A stretch of DNA of 55,693 nt from positions 1 to 55,693 of the IMG/VR virus record IMGVR_UViG_3300030109_001698; one strand, written 5' to 3'. This DNA is from a virus. How positions within the stretch are numbered: position 1 is the first letter of the stretch; each line of letters opens with the position of its first letter. A program made the translations under genes and the position numbers. Shown one piece after another: positions 13,264-22,396 of the stretch. The notes under the pieces are model-generated. The model worked only from the letters and a program-made list of their open reading frames with translations, did no database searches and was not told where the DNA came from.

Positions 13264-13853
13264 TGAAAGCACCTTTTGACTTTGTTATAGAGCCAAAAGG
13301 TAATAGATATAATAATACCAAAAAAATTGGTGATAAAGACCTTATATTAAATACCGAAATATTTAACCATCAATTTGTAAATAGAGAAGCTATTGTTAAA
13401 TCTGTTCCTACAGCTTTTGAAACAGAAATAAAACCAGGAGATACTATTATAACACACCACAATGTTTTTAGGCGTTGGTATGACGTTAAGGGTAATGAAA
13501 AAAACAGTAGAAGTTTTTTTAATGAAAATACATATCTTATAAAAGAAGATCAAATATTTTTATACAAAAGAAAAAACGAGTGGATAGCTCCAAAAGGATA
13601 TTGTTTTGTGCAACCTATAAAACAAAAAGACAAAATGAGTGTAGATCTAGAAAAAGAATGCGTTGGTATTATAAAATATACAGACGGAACTTTTGACAAA
13701 GACAATCTTGTAGGTTTCACACCATTTTCAAAATATGAATTTATTATAGACGGTAAACGTTTATATAGAGTTATGACACAATTTATTACAATTAAATATG
13801 AATATCAAGGAAACGAAGAAGAATATAATCCAAGCTGGGCAGAAAGCTGTTGA
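13263..13853 (+). CDS. Tandem Cpn10-like (GroES-like) protein
   Basis: 196 residues that appear to hold two Cpn10-type barrels. Half 1 (about 5-110): FDFVIEP, DLILNT in the loop position, REAIVKSVP, IKPGDTIITHH, TYLIKEDQIFLYKR. Half 2 (about 112-190): KGYCFVQPIK, CVGIIKYTDGT, NLVGFTPFSKYEF, RLYRVMTQFITIKYEY. The strand/loop order follows GroES, but identity is low and the GG-hydrophobic triad is not evident. Might be a dedicated lid for the phage GroEL or a repurposed barrel. The last 56 nt overlap the next gene. Confidence 0.55.
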   Translation: MKAPFDFVIEPKGNRYNNTKKIGDKDLILNTEIFNHQFVNREAIVKSVPTAFETEIKPGDTIITHHNVFRRWYDVKGNEKNSRSFFNENTYLIKEDQIFLYKRKNEWIAPKGYCFVQPIKQKDKMSVDLEKECVGIIKYTDGTFDKDNLVGFTPFSKYEFIIDGKRLYRVMTQFITIKYEYQGNEEEYNPSWAESC

Positions 13854-14073
13854 TGAATTAATCAAAGTAGCAAAAGAACCAATTGTAGATTCAGACGACG
13901 ATATATCAGCAGATAGACTTAAAAATGCCGCAGCTACTAAAAAATTAGCTATATTTGACGCATTTGAAATACTTAACAGAATACAAGAAGAAGAAAACTT
14001 ACTCGAGGGCAAAACACCTAAAGAGGCAGAGAAAACGGTCTTTAAAGGATTCGCAGAAGGTAGATCTAAGTAA
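13798..14073 (+). CDS. Putative terminase small subunit
   Basis: 91 residues, acidic and all-helical (NIIQAGQKAVDELIKVAKEP; DRLKNAAATKKLAIFDAFEI; LNRIQEEENLLEG), ending in a basic KGFAEGRSK. Size, helical content and one-base overlap with the terL start (TAATG) suggest TerS, which recognises phage DNA for packaging. No sequence motif proves it. It starts 56 nt inside the preceding gene in another frame, an unusually long overlap for this genome. Confidence 0.5.
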   Translation: MNIKETKKNIIQAGQKAVDELIKVAKEPIVDSDDDISADRLKNAAATKKLAIFDAFEILNRIQEEENLLEGKTPKEAEKTVFKGFAEGRSK

Positions 14074-16289
14074 TGTACAAGCAAAGTTTAGTTAAGGTTG
14101 TTGAACCTATAAAAAAAACCACTATAACACGTATGAATCGTGGTAAAAAGTGGAAATATGGATATGACAAAGAACACGATATTATTGTTATATCAAAGAC
14201 AGGTAAAATTGGGGAAATAATTGAAATACAAAATTTACAAATCGCTTTACCTTTAGCGCCAAAAGAAGTTTACACAAACGATAAAAAAAAGTGGGAAAAG
14301 ATAGAATATCCAAAAGAGTTAAGTAAACTTAAAAATATATTTGATTGGAGATCATATCCTGAAGATCAAAAAGAAAAGTGGTTTGATTTTATAAACGAAG
14401 AGTTTAAGTATAGAGAAGAAGGTTTTTGGTTTGTGAATGGTAAAACAAAAACATATATAACAGGCAGTCATTACATGTATTTACAGTGGAGCAAAATAGA
14501 TGTAGGCGCGCCAGATTTTAGAGAGGCAAATAGATTATTTTTTATATTTTGGGAAGCCTGTAAAGCAGATAAAAGATGTTATGGTATGTGCTATCTTAAA
14601 AATAGGCGTTCTGGATTTTCTTTTATGTCAAGTGCGGAAACGGTTAATTTAGCCACAATATCAAGTGATAGTAGATATGGTATACTGTCTAAAACTGGTA
14701 GCGACGCTAAAAAAATGTTTACAGATAAAGTTGTGCCAATATCAGTTAATTATCCCTTTTTCTTCAAACCGATTCAAGACGGTATGGATCGACCTAAAAC
14801 AGAATTAGCATATAGAGTACCGGCTAGTAAATTTACTAGAAAAAAGATAACAGCAAACGAAAAACAAGAGGATTTAGTTGGGCTTGATACTACTATAGAT
14901 TGGAAAAATACAGGTGACAATAGTTATGACGGTGAAAAACTTAATCTATTAGTACATGACGAAAGTGGTAAGTGGGAAAGGCCTGATAATATATTAAACA
15001 ATTGGAGAGTTACAAAAACTTGTTTGAGATTAGGTAGTAAAATAGTTGGAAAGTGCATGATGGGTAGTACTAGCAACGCTTTAGATAAAGGAGGTGATAA
15101 CTTTAAAAAACTGTATTATGCTTCAGATGTTACAGAAAGAAATCGTAATGGACAAACAAAGTCTGGTTTATATTCTCTCTTTATCCCAATGGAATGGAAC
15201 TACGAGGGATTTATTGATGAATACGGACAACCTGTATTTAATAACCCAGATCATGATGTACACGGACCCGACGGTGAATTAATAGATTACGGTATAATAG
15301 AACACTGGGATAATGAAGCAGAGGGATTAAAGTCTGACCACGACGCTCTTAACGAGTTTTACAGACAGTTTCCAAGAACAGAAGAACATGCGTTTAGAGA
15401 CGAAGCGGTTAATTCAATATTTAATCTTGTTAAAATATACGAACAAATAGATTATAACGACGGTACTGGTAATTCTACAAATATATCAACGGGTAATTTC
15501 CAGTGGATTAACGGAATAAAAGATACACAAGTAATATTTTATCCAGATCAAAAGGGTAGGTTTAAAATTAGCTGGACACCTCCTCATGAGTTACAAAATA
15601 GAATAATTGTTAAAAATGGCGTAAAGTACCCTGCTAATGAACACATGGGGGCGTTTGGTTGTGATAGTTATGACATATCAGGTACGGTTGATGGAAGAGG
15701 TTCTAATGGATCATTGCACGGCTTAACGAAATTTAGCATGGAAGATGCTCCACCTAATCACTTTTTTTTAGAATATATAGCTAGACCACAAACAGCAGAA
15801 ATATTTTTTGAAGACGTTTTGATGTCTTTAGTTTTTTATGGCATGCCAATATTAGCAGAAAATAATAAACCTAGATTATTGTATTATTTAAGGCGTAGAG
15901 GTTATAGAGGGTATAGTATGAACAGACCAGATAAAGTTTGGAATAAATTATCTGTAGCAGAAAAAGAAATAGGTGGTATACCAAACTCTTCAGAAGATAT
16001 AAAGCAAGCGCACGCCGCTGCAATTGAAATGTATATACAACAACACGTTGGTCATTTAGGAGACGGTAATTATGGTAATATATATTTTAACAGAACGTTG
16101 AATGACTGGGGTAGATTTGATATAACAAAAAGAACAAAGTTTGACGCTACGATAAGTAGTGGATTAGCTATAATGGCTTGTAATAGACATTTATACAGAC
16201 CAAATGCTAAAATAGAAAAACCAAAATTAAATATAAACATTGCTAAATATTCTAACAGAGGTAATGTTTCAAAGATAATAAAAGAATAA
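14073..16289 (+). CDS. terL: Terminase large subunit (TerL)
   Basis: 738-residue packaging motor. The ATPase part has a deviant Walker A (KNRRSGFS, about 176-183), then Walker B LLVHDE (D296, E297) and a coupling motif region with MMGSTSNA. The nuclease part begins with GAFGCDSYD (D531) and ends at KRTKFDATISSGLAIMA. Both halves are intact, so it should translocate and cut DNA at the portal. It is longer than T7- or P22-type TerL and closer to the size of large marine and crAss-like phages. Directly followed by the portal gene (1-nt gap). Confidence 0.9.
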   Translation: MYKQSLVKVVEPIKKTTITRMNRGKKWKYGYDKEHDIIVISKTGKIGEIIEIQNLQIALPLAPKEVYTNDKKKWEKIEYPKELSKLKNIFDWRSYPEDQKEKWFDFINEEFKYREEGFWFVNGKTKTYITGSHYMYLQWSKIDVGAPDFREANRLFFIFWEACKADKRCYGMCYLKNRRSGFSFMSSAETVNLATISSDSRYGILSKTGSDAKKMFTDKVVPISVNYPFFFKPIQDGMDRPKTELAYRVPASKFTRKKITANEKQEDLVGLDTTIDWKNTGDNSYDGEKLNLLVHDESGKWERPDNILNNWRVTKTCLRLGSKIVGKCMMGSTSNALDKGGDNFKKLYYASDVTERNRNGQTKSGLYSLFIPMEWNYEGFIDEYGQPVFNNPDHDVHGPDGELIDYGIIEHWDNEAEGLKSDHDALNEFYRQFPRTEEHAFRDEAVNSIFNLVKIYEQIDYNDGTGNSTNISTGNFQWINGIKDTQVIFYPDQKGRFKISWTPPHELQNRIIVKNGVKYPANEHMGAFGCDSYDISGTVDGRGSNGSLHGLTKFSMEDAPPNHFFLEYIARPQTAEIFFEDVLMSLVFYGMPILAENNKPRLLYYLRRRGYRGYSMNRPDKVWNKLSVAEKEIGGIPNSSEDIKQAHAAAIEMYIQQHVGHLGDGNYGNIYFNRTLNDWGRFDITKRTKFDATISSGLAIMACNRHLYRPNAKIEKPKLNINIAKYSNRGNVSKIIKE

Positions 16290-16290
16290 T

Positions 16291-18690
16291 ATGAGGGAGT
16301 TTCCAAGTCAAATAGTAAGCGATTTAGAAAAGTTAAGTTACGAATATGGGCTTAAGGTAGCACAGGCTATTGAAGCAGAGTGGTTTGATAAAGACAACTT
16401 TTCAAATAGATATATTTATAATAGACAAAATTTTCATAACTTAAGATTATACGCTAGAGGAGAGCAGTCAATACAAAAATATAAAGACGAGCTATCTATC
16501 AATGGTGATTTATCATATCTTAATTTAGATTGGAAGCCCGTGCCAATAATCCCAAAGTTTGTAGATATAGTTGTAAATGGTATGGCTAATAGAGCTTACG
16601 ACATTAAAGCGTTTTCACAAGATCCTTATGGTATTGGTAAAAGAACAGAATATCTAAACGCTGTACTAGAGGACATGAGAAGTAAAGAGTTAAAAAACTT
16701 TATTAAAGAAAACTTTGGTATGGATTTGTTTAAAAACAATCCTGATTTATTACCCGAAACTCAAGAAGAATTAGACTTACACATGCAGCTTAGTTATAAA
16801 CAAGCTGTAGAAATAGCAGAAGAACAAGCTATAAACACCTTATTTGAGGCTAATAAATATGAACTTACCAAAAAAAGATTTTATTACGATTTAACTGTTT
16901 TAGGCATTGGTGCTGTAAAAACATCTTTTAATCCATCTGAAGGTGTTAAAGTAGAATATGTTGATCCAGCTAATTTAATTTATTCTCATACTGAATCACC
17001 TTATTTTGACGACGTGTACTATGTAGGTGAAGTGAAAAGTATACCTATAAACGAGTTAACTAAAGAGTTTCCACATTTAAAGAGTAGCGATTTAGAAGAA
17101 GTCGCGAAATATAACAATCAATACTCTGGTAGATATAACGCTTCTTCTAATAGAAATAGAAACACAGACAACAATAAAGTGCAAGTTTTGTATTTTAATT
17201 ATAAGACTTTCATGAATGAAGTTTATAAATTTAAACAAACTGGTACTGGCGCTGAGAAAGCTATAGCAAAAGATGATTCTTTTAACCCACCAAAAGATAC
17301 CGAAAACTTTAGCAAGCAATCAAGGTCTGTAGAATGTTTGTATGACGGAGCGTTGATACTAGGTACAGACAAACTAATAAAATGGGAAATGTCTAAAAAC
17401 ATGATGCGTAGTAAAAGTAATTTTAACAAGGTTAAAATGAATTACGCTATATGTGCACCACGTATGTACGAAGGACGTATTGAATCACTTGTAAGTAGAA
17501 TAACTGGTTTTGCTGATATGATTCAATTAACACACTTAAAAATACAACAAGTAATGTCAAGAATAACACCCGATGGTGTTTATTTAGACGCTGATGGGTT
17601 AGCTGAAATAGACTTAGGAAATGGAACGAATTATAACCCACAAGAAGCTTTAAACATGTTTTTTCAAACAGGTAGTATTATAGGTAGATCTTTTACAAGC
17701 GAAGGAGATATGAATCCTGGCAAAGTACCTATACAAGAAATACAGAGTAGCAACGGTGGTGCTAAATTACAGTCTTTAATAGGTAACTATAATTATTACT
17801 TACAGATGATTAGAGACACCACCGGTTTAAACGAAGCAAGAGATGCTGCTCAACCAGACCCAAAAGCATTAGTAGGAGTGCAAAAAATGGCTGCCGCTAA
17901 TTCTAATACCGCGACAAGACATATATTACAAGGTGGTTTATTTTTAACTAAAGAGATAGCAGAAGGATTGTCACTTAGAATATCTGATATTATAGAGTAT
18001 TCTCCTACTGCAGACGCTTTTGTGTCTGCGTTAGGTTATCACAACGTTGCAACCTTGTCCGAGATGTCAGAGCTTCACATGTATGATTTTGGTATATTCT
18101 TAGAGTTGTCACCTGACGAAGAAGAAAAAGCTATGCTTGAAAATAACATTCAAGTAGCTATAGCACAACAAAACATAGAACTAGAAGACGCTATTGATTT
18201 AAGAGAACTTAAAAATATAAAATTAGCAAATCAGTTGTTGAAAATAAGAAGAAGAAAAAAGTTACAAAGAGATCAAGAAATACAACAACAAAATATGCAG
18301 GCTCAAGCACAAGCAAACATGCAAGCTCAACAAGCAGCTGCTCAATCTGAAATGCAAAAACAACAAATGTTAACACAAACTTCTATGGCTTTAGAACAGA
18401 ATAAGAGCAACTTAGAAATACAAAAATTACAAACTGAAGCTCAAATTAAAAAGCAATTAATGGAACTAGAGTTTCAGTTTAATATGCAGTTAAAAGGTAT
18501 AGAAACTGAAGGTATAAAAACAAGAGAAAAAGAAAAAGAAGATCGTAAAGACGAAAGAACAAAAATACAAGCGACTCAACAAAGCGAGCTTATTGAACAA
18601 AGACAAAACGAGTTACCATCTAAAAGTTTTGAATCTTCAGGAAACGATATATTAGATGGTATAGATTTATCTATGTTTGGTCCTAGATAA
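16291..18690 (+). CDS. Portal protein
   Basis: 799 residues between TerL and scaffold. The N-terminal part reads LRLYARGEQSIQKYKDEL and DWKPVPIIPKFVDIVVNGMA, typical of large podovirus-type portals. The central helical core includes SRITGFADMIQLTHLKIQQV and RDTTGLNEARDAAQPDPKAL. The C-terminal about 130 residues form a Gln/Met/Ala-rich coiled coil (QAQAQANMQAQQAAAQSEMQ) like the barrel of P22-type portals. It forms the dodecameric DNA gate at one capsid vertex and binds TerL and the neck. Confidence 0.87.
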   Translation: MREFPSQIVSDLEKLSYEYGLKVAQAIEAEWFDKDNFSNRYIYNRQNFHNLRLYARGEQSIQKYKDELSINGDLSYLNLDWKPVPIIPKFVDIVVNGMANRAYDIKAFSQDPYGIGKRTEYLNAVLEDMRSKELKNFIKENFGMDLFKNNPDLLPETQEELDLHMQLSYKQAVEIAEEQAINTLFEANKYELTKKRFYYDLTVLGIGAVKTSFNPSEGVKVEYVDPANLIYSHTESPYFDDVYYVGEVKSIPINELTKEFPHLKSSDLEEVAKYNNQYSGRYNASSNRNRNTDNNKVQVLYFNYKTFMNEVYKFKQTGTGAEKAIAKDDSFNPPKDTENFSKQSRSVECLYDGALILGTDKLIKWEMSKNMMRSKSNFNKVKMNYAICAPRMYEGRIESLVSRITGFADMIQLTHLKIQQVMSRITPDGVYLDADGLAEIDLGNGTNYNPQEALNMFFQTGSIIGRSFTSEGDMNPGKVPIQEIQSSNGGAKLQSLIGNYNYYLQMIRDTTGLNEARDAAQPDPKALVGVQKMAAANSNTATRHILQGGLFLTKEIAEGLSLRISDIIEYSPTADAFVSALGYHNVATLSEMSELHMYDFGIFLELSPDEEEKAMLENNIQVAIAQQNIELEDAIDLRELKNIKLANQLLKIRRRKKLQRDQEIQQQNMQAQAQANMQAQQAAAQSEMQKQQMLTQTSMALEQNKSNLEIQKLQTEAQIKKQLMELEFQFNMQLKGIETEGIKTREKEKEDRKDERTKIQATQQSELIEQRQNELPSKSFESSGNDILDGIDLSMFGPR

Positions 18691-18724
18691 CAAAACAATT
18701 TTATTAATTATATAATATTTTATT

Positions 18725-19948
18725 ATGGCAAAAAAGAAAAAAGAAGAGGTGATTGAAAATGCACCCGAAAAACCAATTGTAGACGATAAAGTCGAAAAAA
18801 TTCAAATTAAAAAGAAACCTAAAAAATTTACACCTGAACCAGATGTAATAAAAGTTGATTTATCAAATGATAAAAAAGAAGCAAAGGAAGATGTTGTAAA
18901 AGTTGATTTATCAAATGATAAAAAAGAAGAAGTAATTGAGGTGGTTGAAGAAGCACCCGTGGTAGAAACAAATACAGAAAACACGGAACAACAAGACATA
19001 CCGGTATTAGAAGAAATAACAAGTGAAGAAACAACGCAAGAAGCTTCTGAAATAGCAGAGGTTACTGAACAGGCAATAGTTGAATCTATAGAAACAGGCA
19101 AAGAGTTACCTGAAAACATTCAAAAACTTGTTGACTTTATGGATGACACTGGTGGAGATTTAAATGATTATGTTAATCTAAACAAGAATTATGAAGATTT
19201 AGATAATGATCAATTACTTAGAGAATACTATAAACAAACAAAGCCACATTTATCTGCAGATGAAATAGAGTTTGTAATGGAAGATAACTTTTCTTATGAT
19301 GCAGATGTAGATGAGGATAAAGAAATTAAAAGAAAAAAATTAGCGTTAAAAGAGCAAGTTGCCAGCGCTAAAAGCCACTTGGACGGGCTAAAGTCCAAAT
19401 ATTACGAAGATATTAAAGCGGGAAGCAAGCTTACACAAGAACAGCAAGAAGCTATTAATTTCTTCAATCGTTACAACGAGGAGTCAGAACAATCTAACAT
19501 GGTTATGCAAGAACAAGCTAATACTTTTGTTAAAAAAACAGACCAAGTTTTCAACGAAAAATTCAAAGGTTTTGAATATAAAGTTGGAGATAAAAGGTTT
19601 AGATTTAACGTAAAAGATCCAAAAACTGTAAAAGAAACCCAGAGCGACATAAATAATTTTATCAAGAAGTTCTTGAACAAAGAAAATTTAATGGAAGATG
19701 CTGGTGCTTATCACAAATCTTTATTTACAGCTATGAATCCCGATCAAATTGCAAATCATTTTTACGAGCAAGGTAAAGCGGATGCGTTGAAAGAAAGTAT
19801 AGCTAAGTCTAAAAACGTTAGTATGGAACCTAGAAAATCACACATTGACAACGTTAATACTAGCGGTTTAAGAGTTCGTGCTTTAAATGATGATGGTCCT
19901 GATTTCAAATTTCAAATTAAAAACAAAAATAACAAATTTAAAAATTAA
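18725..19948 (+). CDS. Putative capsid scaffolding protein
   Basis: 407 residues located immediately before the capsid gene. The first about 130 residues are Lys/Glu/Val-rich and disordered, containing a 16-residue duplication (KVDLSNDKKE) from a 31-nt exact repeat. The rest is helical and charged (KSHLDGLKSKYYEDIKAGSK; EQANTFVKKTDQVFNEKFKG), ending in a basic Asn/Lys tail. This layout and position fit a scaffold that guides capsid assembly and then leaves. No protease domain is visible. Confidence 0.75.
   Translation: MAKKKKEEVIENAPEKPIVDDKVEKIQIKKKPKKFTPEPDVIKVDLSNDKKEAKEDVVKVDLSNDKKEEVIEVVEEAPVVETNTENTEQQDIPVLEEITSEETTQEASEIAEVTEQAIVESIETGKELPENIQKLVDFMDDTGGDLNDYVNLNKNYEDLDNDQLLREYYKQTKPHLSADEIEFVMEDNFSYDADVDEDKEIKRKKLALKEQVASAKSHLDGLKSKYYEDIKAGSKLTQEQQEAINFFNRYNEESEQSNMVMQEQANTFVKKTDQVFNEKFKGFEYKVGDKRFRFNVKDPKTVKETQSDINNFIKKFLNKENLMEDAGAYHKSLFTAMNPDQIANHFYEQGKADALKESIAKSKNVSMEPRKSHIDNVNTSGLRVRALNDDGPDFKFQIKNKNNKFKN
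18850..18928 (+). repeat. 31-bp exact direct repeat, 48-bp period
   Basis: Identical 31-nt copies at 18850-18880 and 18898-18928 within the disordered N-terminus of the scaffold gene encode KVDLSNDKKE twice. A recent in-frame duplication. Confidence 0.85.
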
Positions 19949-19953
19949 AAATT

Positions 19954-21453
19954 ATGGCAATTACAGCAGGAGGTAGTTTGAATACTGTTCCTTCTTCACA
20001 GAAGCAAACACTATCAACAAACTACTTAGATTTTACAGGTACTACTGACAATACTTTTGCGCAGCAGTACTTACCAGATCTTATGGAGAAAGAAGCTGAG
20101 ATATTTGGTCCTAGAACCGTATCTGGTTTTCTTTCACAAGTAGGAGCTGAGGAGCCTATGAGCTCAGACCAAGTTGTTTGGTCAGAACAATCAAGATTAC
20201 ACATTTCAGTAAAAGGTACAGTAGCAACGGCGGGAGATACAAATGGTACTTTTACAGTTACTAGTGATATTGATGGAAACAACGCTTCATCTACACCAGC
20301 GTTTACACTAGCTAATCACGGTGTTAGAGTTAATGATATTGTACTTATCGCAAGTGCTGGTATCGTTACAAAGTGTAAAGTTGTTGAAGCTGCTTTAGCA
20401 AAAATTGAAGTAGAACCTTATGACAAAGCTGATTTAACTGGTCACGCTACAACGGCTGGTGGATCTACTTTATTAGTTGTAGGTTCTGAATACGGAAAAG
20501 GTACTAAGTACTACTCTAATTCAGACGGTTCTACTGAAAGTGATTCAAGAGGTGCTAACGAGCCAACTTTCAAGTCTTTTAGCAATAAACCAATTATAAT
20601 GAAAGATTACTACGAAGTATCAGGTTCTGATACAGCTAGAATCGGTTGGGTAGAAGTTGCTGCTGAAGACGGAACAGCTGGTTACTTATGGTACTTAAAA
20701 GCAGAAGCTGAAACAAGATTACGTTTCGCTGATTACATGGAAATGGCAATGATTGAAGCTGAGAAAACTCATGCTGATTCTGTTATTGGTATTTCTCACG
20801 GTTCTACTGATTTAGGAGCTGGAGGAGCTGGTACAGAAGGTTTATTCAAAGCTATCACAACTAGAGGTAATGTTACTTCTGGTATTACTGGGGTTAACGC
20901 AGCTACTGATTTAGCTGAGTTCGATGCTATTTTAGCTGAGTTTGACTCTCAAGGAGCTATTGAAGAAAACATGATGTTTGTAAACAGGGCTACATCTCTA
21001 GCTATGGATGACATGTTAGCTTCTATGAACTCTTACGGAGCTGGTGGTACTTCTTATGGAGTATTCCAAAACTCAGAGGACATGGCACTTAACTTAGGTT
21101 TCTCTGGATTTAGAAGAGGTTCTTATGACTTCTACAAGTCTGACTGGAGATACTTAAATGACAAAGCTACTAGAGGAGGTATTAATGCAGCTGCTACATC
21201 TGCCGCTGTTAGAGGGGTTATTATCCCAGCTGGTACTTCTACAGTTTATGATCAAATGTTAGGTAAAAACCTTAAGCGTCCATTCTTACACGTTAGATTT
21301 AGAGCTTCACAAACAGATAACAGATACTTCAAAACTTGGGTTACTGGTTCTGTTGGTGCTGCTACGTCTGCGTTAGATGCGATGCAAATACACATGTTAA
21401 CTGAAAGATGTTTAGTTACTCAAGGTGCTAACAACTTTATGTTAATGCAGTAA
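19954..21453 (+). CDS. Major capsid protein
   Basis: 499 residues in the expected place after portal and scaffold, 5 nt from the scaffold stop. N-terminal part: TFAQQYLPDLMEKEAEIFGP. A beta-rich insertion lies at about 85-190. The core reads KPIIMKDYYEVSGSDTARIG and YLKAEAETRLRFADYMEMAM, with LKRPFLHVRFRASQTDN near the end. This matches the overall plan of HK97-fold capsids of large marine/crAss-like phages. Codon use is noticeably biased to GCT, GGT, TCT and GTT compared with neighbours, as for a highly expressed gene. A strong hairpin terminator follows. Confidence 0.85.
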   Translation: MAITAGGSLNTVPSSQKQTLSTNYLDFTGTTDNTFAQQYLPDLMEKEAEIFGPRTVSGFLSQVGAEEPMSSDQVVWSEQSRLHISVKGTVATAGDTNGTFTVTSDIDGNNASSTPAFTLANHGVRVNDIVLIASAGIVTKCKVVEAALAKIEVEPYDKADLTGHATTAGGSTLLVVGSEYGKGTKYYSNSDGSTESDSRGANEPTFKSFSNKPIIMKDYYEVSGSDTARIGWVEVAAEDGTAGYLWYLKAEAETRLRFADYMEMAMIEAEKTHADSVIGISHGSTDLGAGGAGTEGLFKAITTRGNVTSGITGVNAATDLAEFDAILAEFDSQGAIEENMMFVNRATSLAMDDMLASMNSYGAGGTSYGVFQNSEDMALNLGFSGFRRGSYDFYKSDWRYLNDKATRGGINAAATSAAVRGVIIPAGTSTVYDQMLGKNLKRPFLHVRFRASQTDNRYFKTWVTGSVGAATSALDAMQIHMLTERCLVTQGANNFMLMQ

Positions 21454-21462
21454 GCAATTTTT

Positions 21463-21496
21463 AAAAGACCGGGGCTTCGGCCTCGGCCTTTTATTT
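21463..21496 (+). terminator. Rho-independent terminator after major capsid gene
   Basis: A GC-rich stem capped by a TTCG tetraloop (CCGGGGC-TTCG-GCCTCGG, flanked by AAG/CTT pairs) followed by TTTTATTTTATT, 9 nt past the capsid stop. Confidence 0.88.
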
Positions 21497-21521
21497 TATT
21501 AATTTTATTATATATTATATT

Positions 21522-22337
21522 ATGGCAAAGAAAAAAGAAACAAAAGAAATTATAGAAACAACTGAAGAAGTTGTACTAGAAAAACCAAAACCAGTTGAAA
21601 CACCAAAGAAAAATGTTTGGGAGGTAAAAGATAGAGTTTATTATTTAAAAGGAAAAGATAAACCTTTATCTAAATCAATAAAATCTGCTGGTATATACTG
21701 GTTTGATGAAAAAGAAGGATACGAAAGAGAATTAAAATACTGTGAAAATCAAAAAACTTGTTTTGTTGATGAAATGAAAGGAGATCAAAGACTTTCTCAT
21801 ATAGTATTTAGAAACGGAGCTTTACACGTTCCAAGACAAAAACAGACGTTACAAAAACTACTTTCTTTATACCATCCATTGAAAGATGTTGCTTTTTATG
21901 AGTGGCAACCTGTTGTTGAAGCTGAATCACAATTAGATTGGTTAGAGTTTGAAGTTGATGCTTTAAACGCTGCTAGAAATCTAGACATAGATATGGCTGA
22001 AGCTGTTTTAAGAGTAGAGTATGGTTCTGCGGTTACAGAGATGAGTTCTAAGGAACTTAAACGTGATTTGTTACTATATGCTAGAAACAATCCTAAATTG
22101 TTCTTAGAATTAGTTACAGATGAAAACGTAATGCTTAGAAACTTTGGTATTAGAGCTACTGAAGGTGGAATTATTAAGTTATCTCAAGATCAAAGAACGT
22201 TTGTGTGGGGATCTAACGATAGAAAACTAATGACAGTTCCATTTGATGAGCACCCATATTCAGCCTTAGCTGCTTGGTTTAAAACCGACGAAGGTATGGA
22301 AGTATACAAAAGTATAGAAAAAAGATTAAAAGATTAA
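21522..22337 (+). CDS. Structural-module protein, 271 aa
   Basis: Lys/Glu-rich N-terminus (MAKKKETKEIIETTEEVVLE), then a globular alpha/beta part (VYYLKGKDKPLSKSIKSAGI; LSHIVFRNGALHVPRQKQTL), a helical stretch (ELKRDLLLYARNNPKLFLEL), and a C-terminal FGIRATEGGIIKLSQDQRTF with KLMTVPFDEHPYSALAAWFK. Its position after the capsid gene suggests a head-completion or capsid-associated protein. Family not recognised. It lies behind the capsid terminator and so depends on read-through or its own promoter. Confidence 0.75.
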   Translation: MAKKKETKEIIETTEEVVLEKPKPVETPKKNVWEVKDRVYYLKGKDKPLSKSIKSAGIYWFDEKEGYERELKYCENQKTCFVDEMKGDQRLSHIVFRNGALHVPRQKQTLQKLLSLYHPLKDVAFYEWQPVVEAESQLDWLEFEVDALNAARNLDIDMAEAVLRVEYGSAVTEMSSKELKRDLLLYARNNPKLFLELVTDENVMLRNFGIRATEGGIIKLSQDQRTFVWGSNDRKLMTVPFDEHPYSALAAWFKTDEGMEVYKSIEKRLKD

Positions 22338-22343
22338 TCAAAC

Positions 22344-22382
22344 TGTAGTGGTAGTCGCCCTACGGGGCGATTACAAACTACA
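22344..22382 (+). other. Strong hairpin in intergenic gap
   Basis: A perfect 6-bp core (TCGCCC, loop TACG, GGGCGA; 22355-22370) within an outer TGTAGT/ACTACA pairing (22344-22349, 22377-22382). It is followed by an A-rich rather than T-rich stretch, so it may serve as an mRNA processing or stability element more than an intrinsic terminator. Confidence 0.6.
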
Positions 22383-22396
22383 AATTAAAAAAAATT

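Noticed and set aside
15094-15282. 62-codon frame inside terL
   Set aside because: Alternative-frame shadow of a confidently identified gene with no start leader.
16291-21453. Firm assignment of the phage to Crassvirales
   Set aside because: Sizes of TerL, portal and capsid and the short-tail module are compatible, but gene order and sequences cannot be compared without a search, so I only note the resemblance.
22344-22382. Intrinsic terminator on the plus strand
   Set aside because: The hairpin is strong but followed by A-rich sequence, not a T-tract. Kept only as a structured element.
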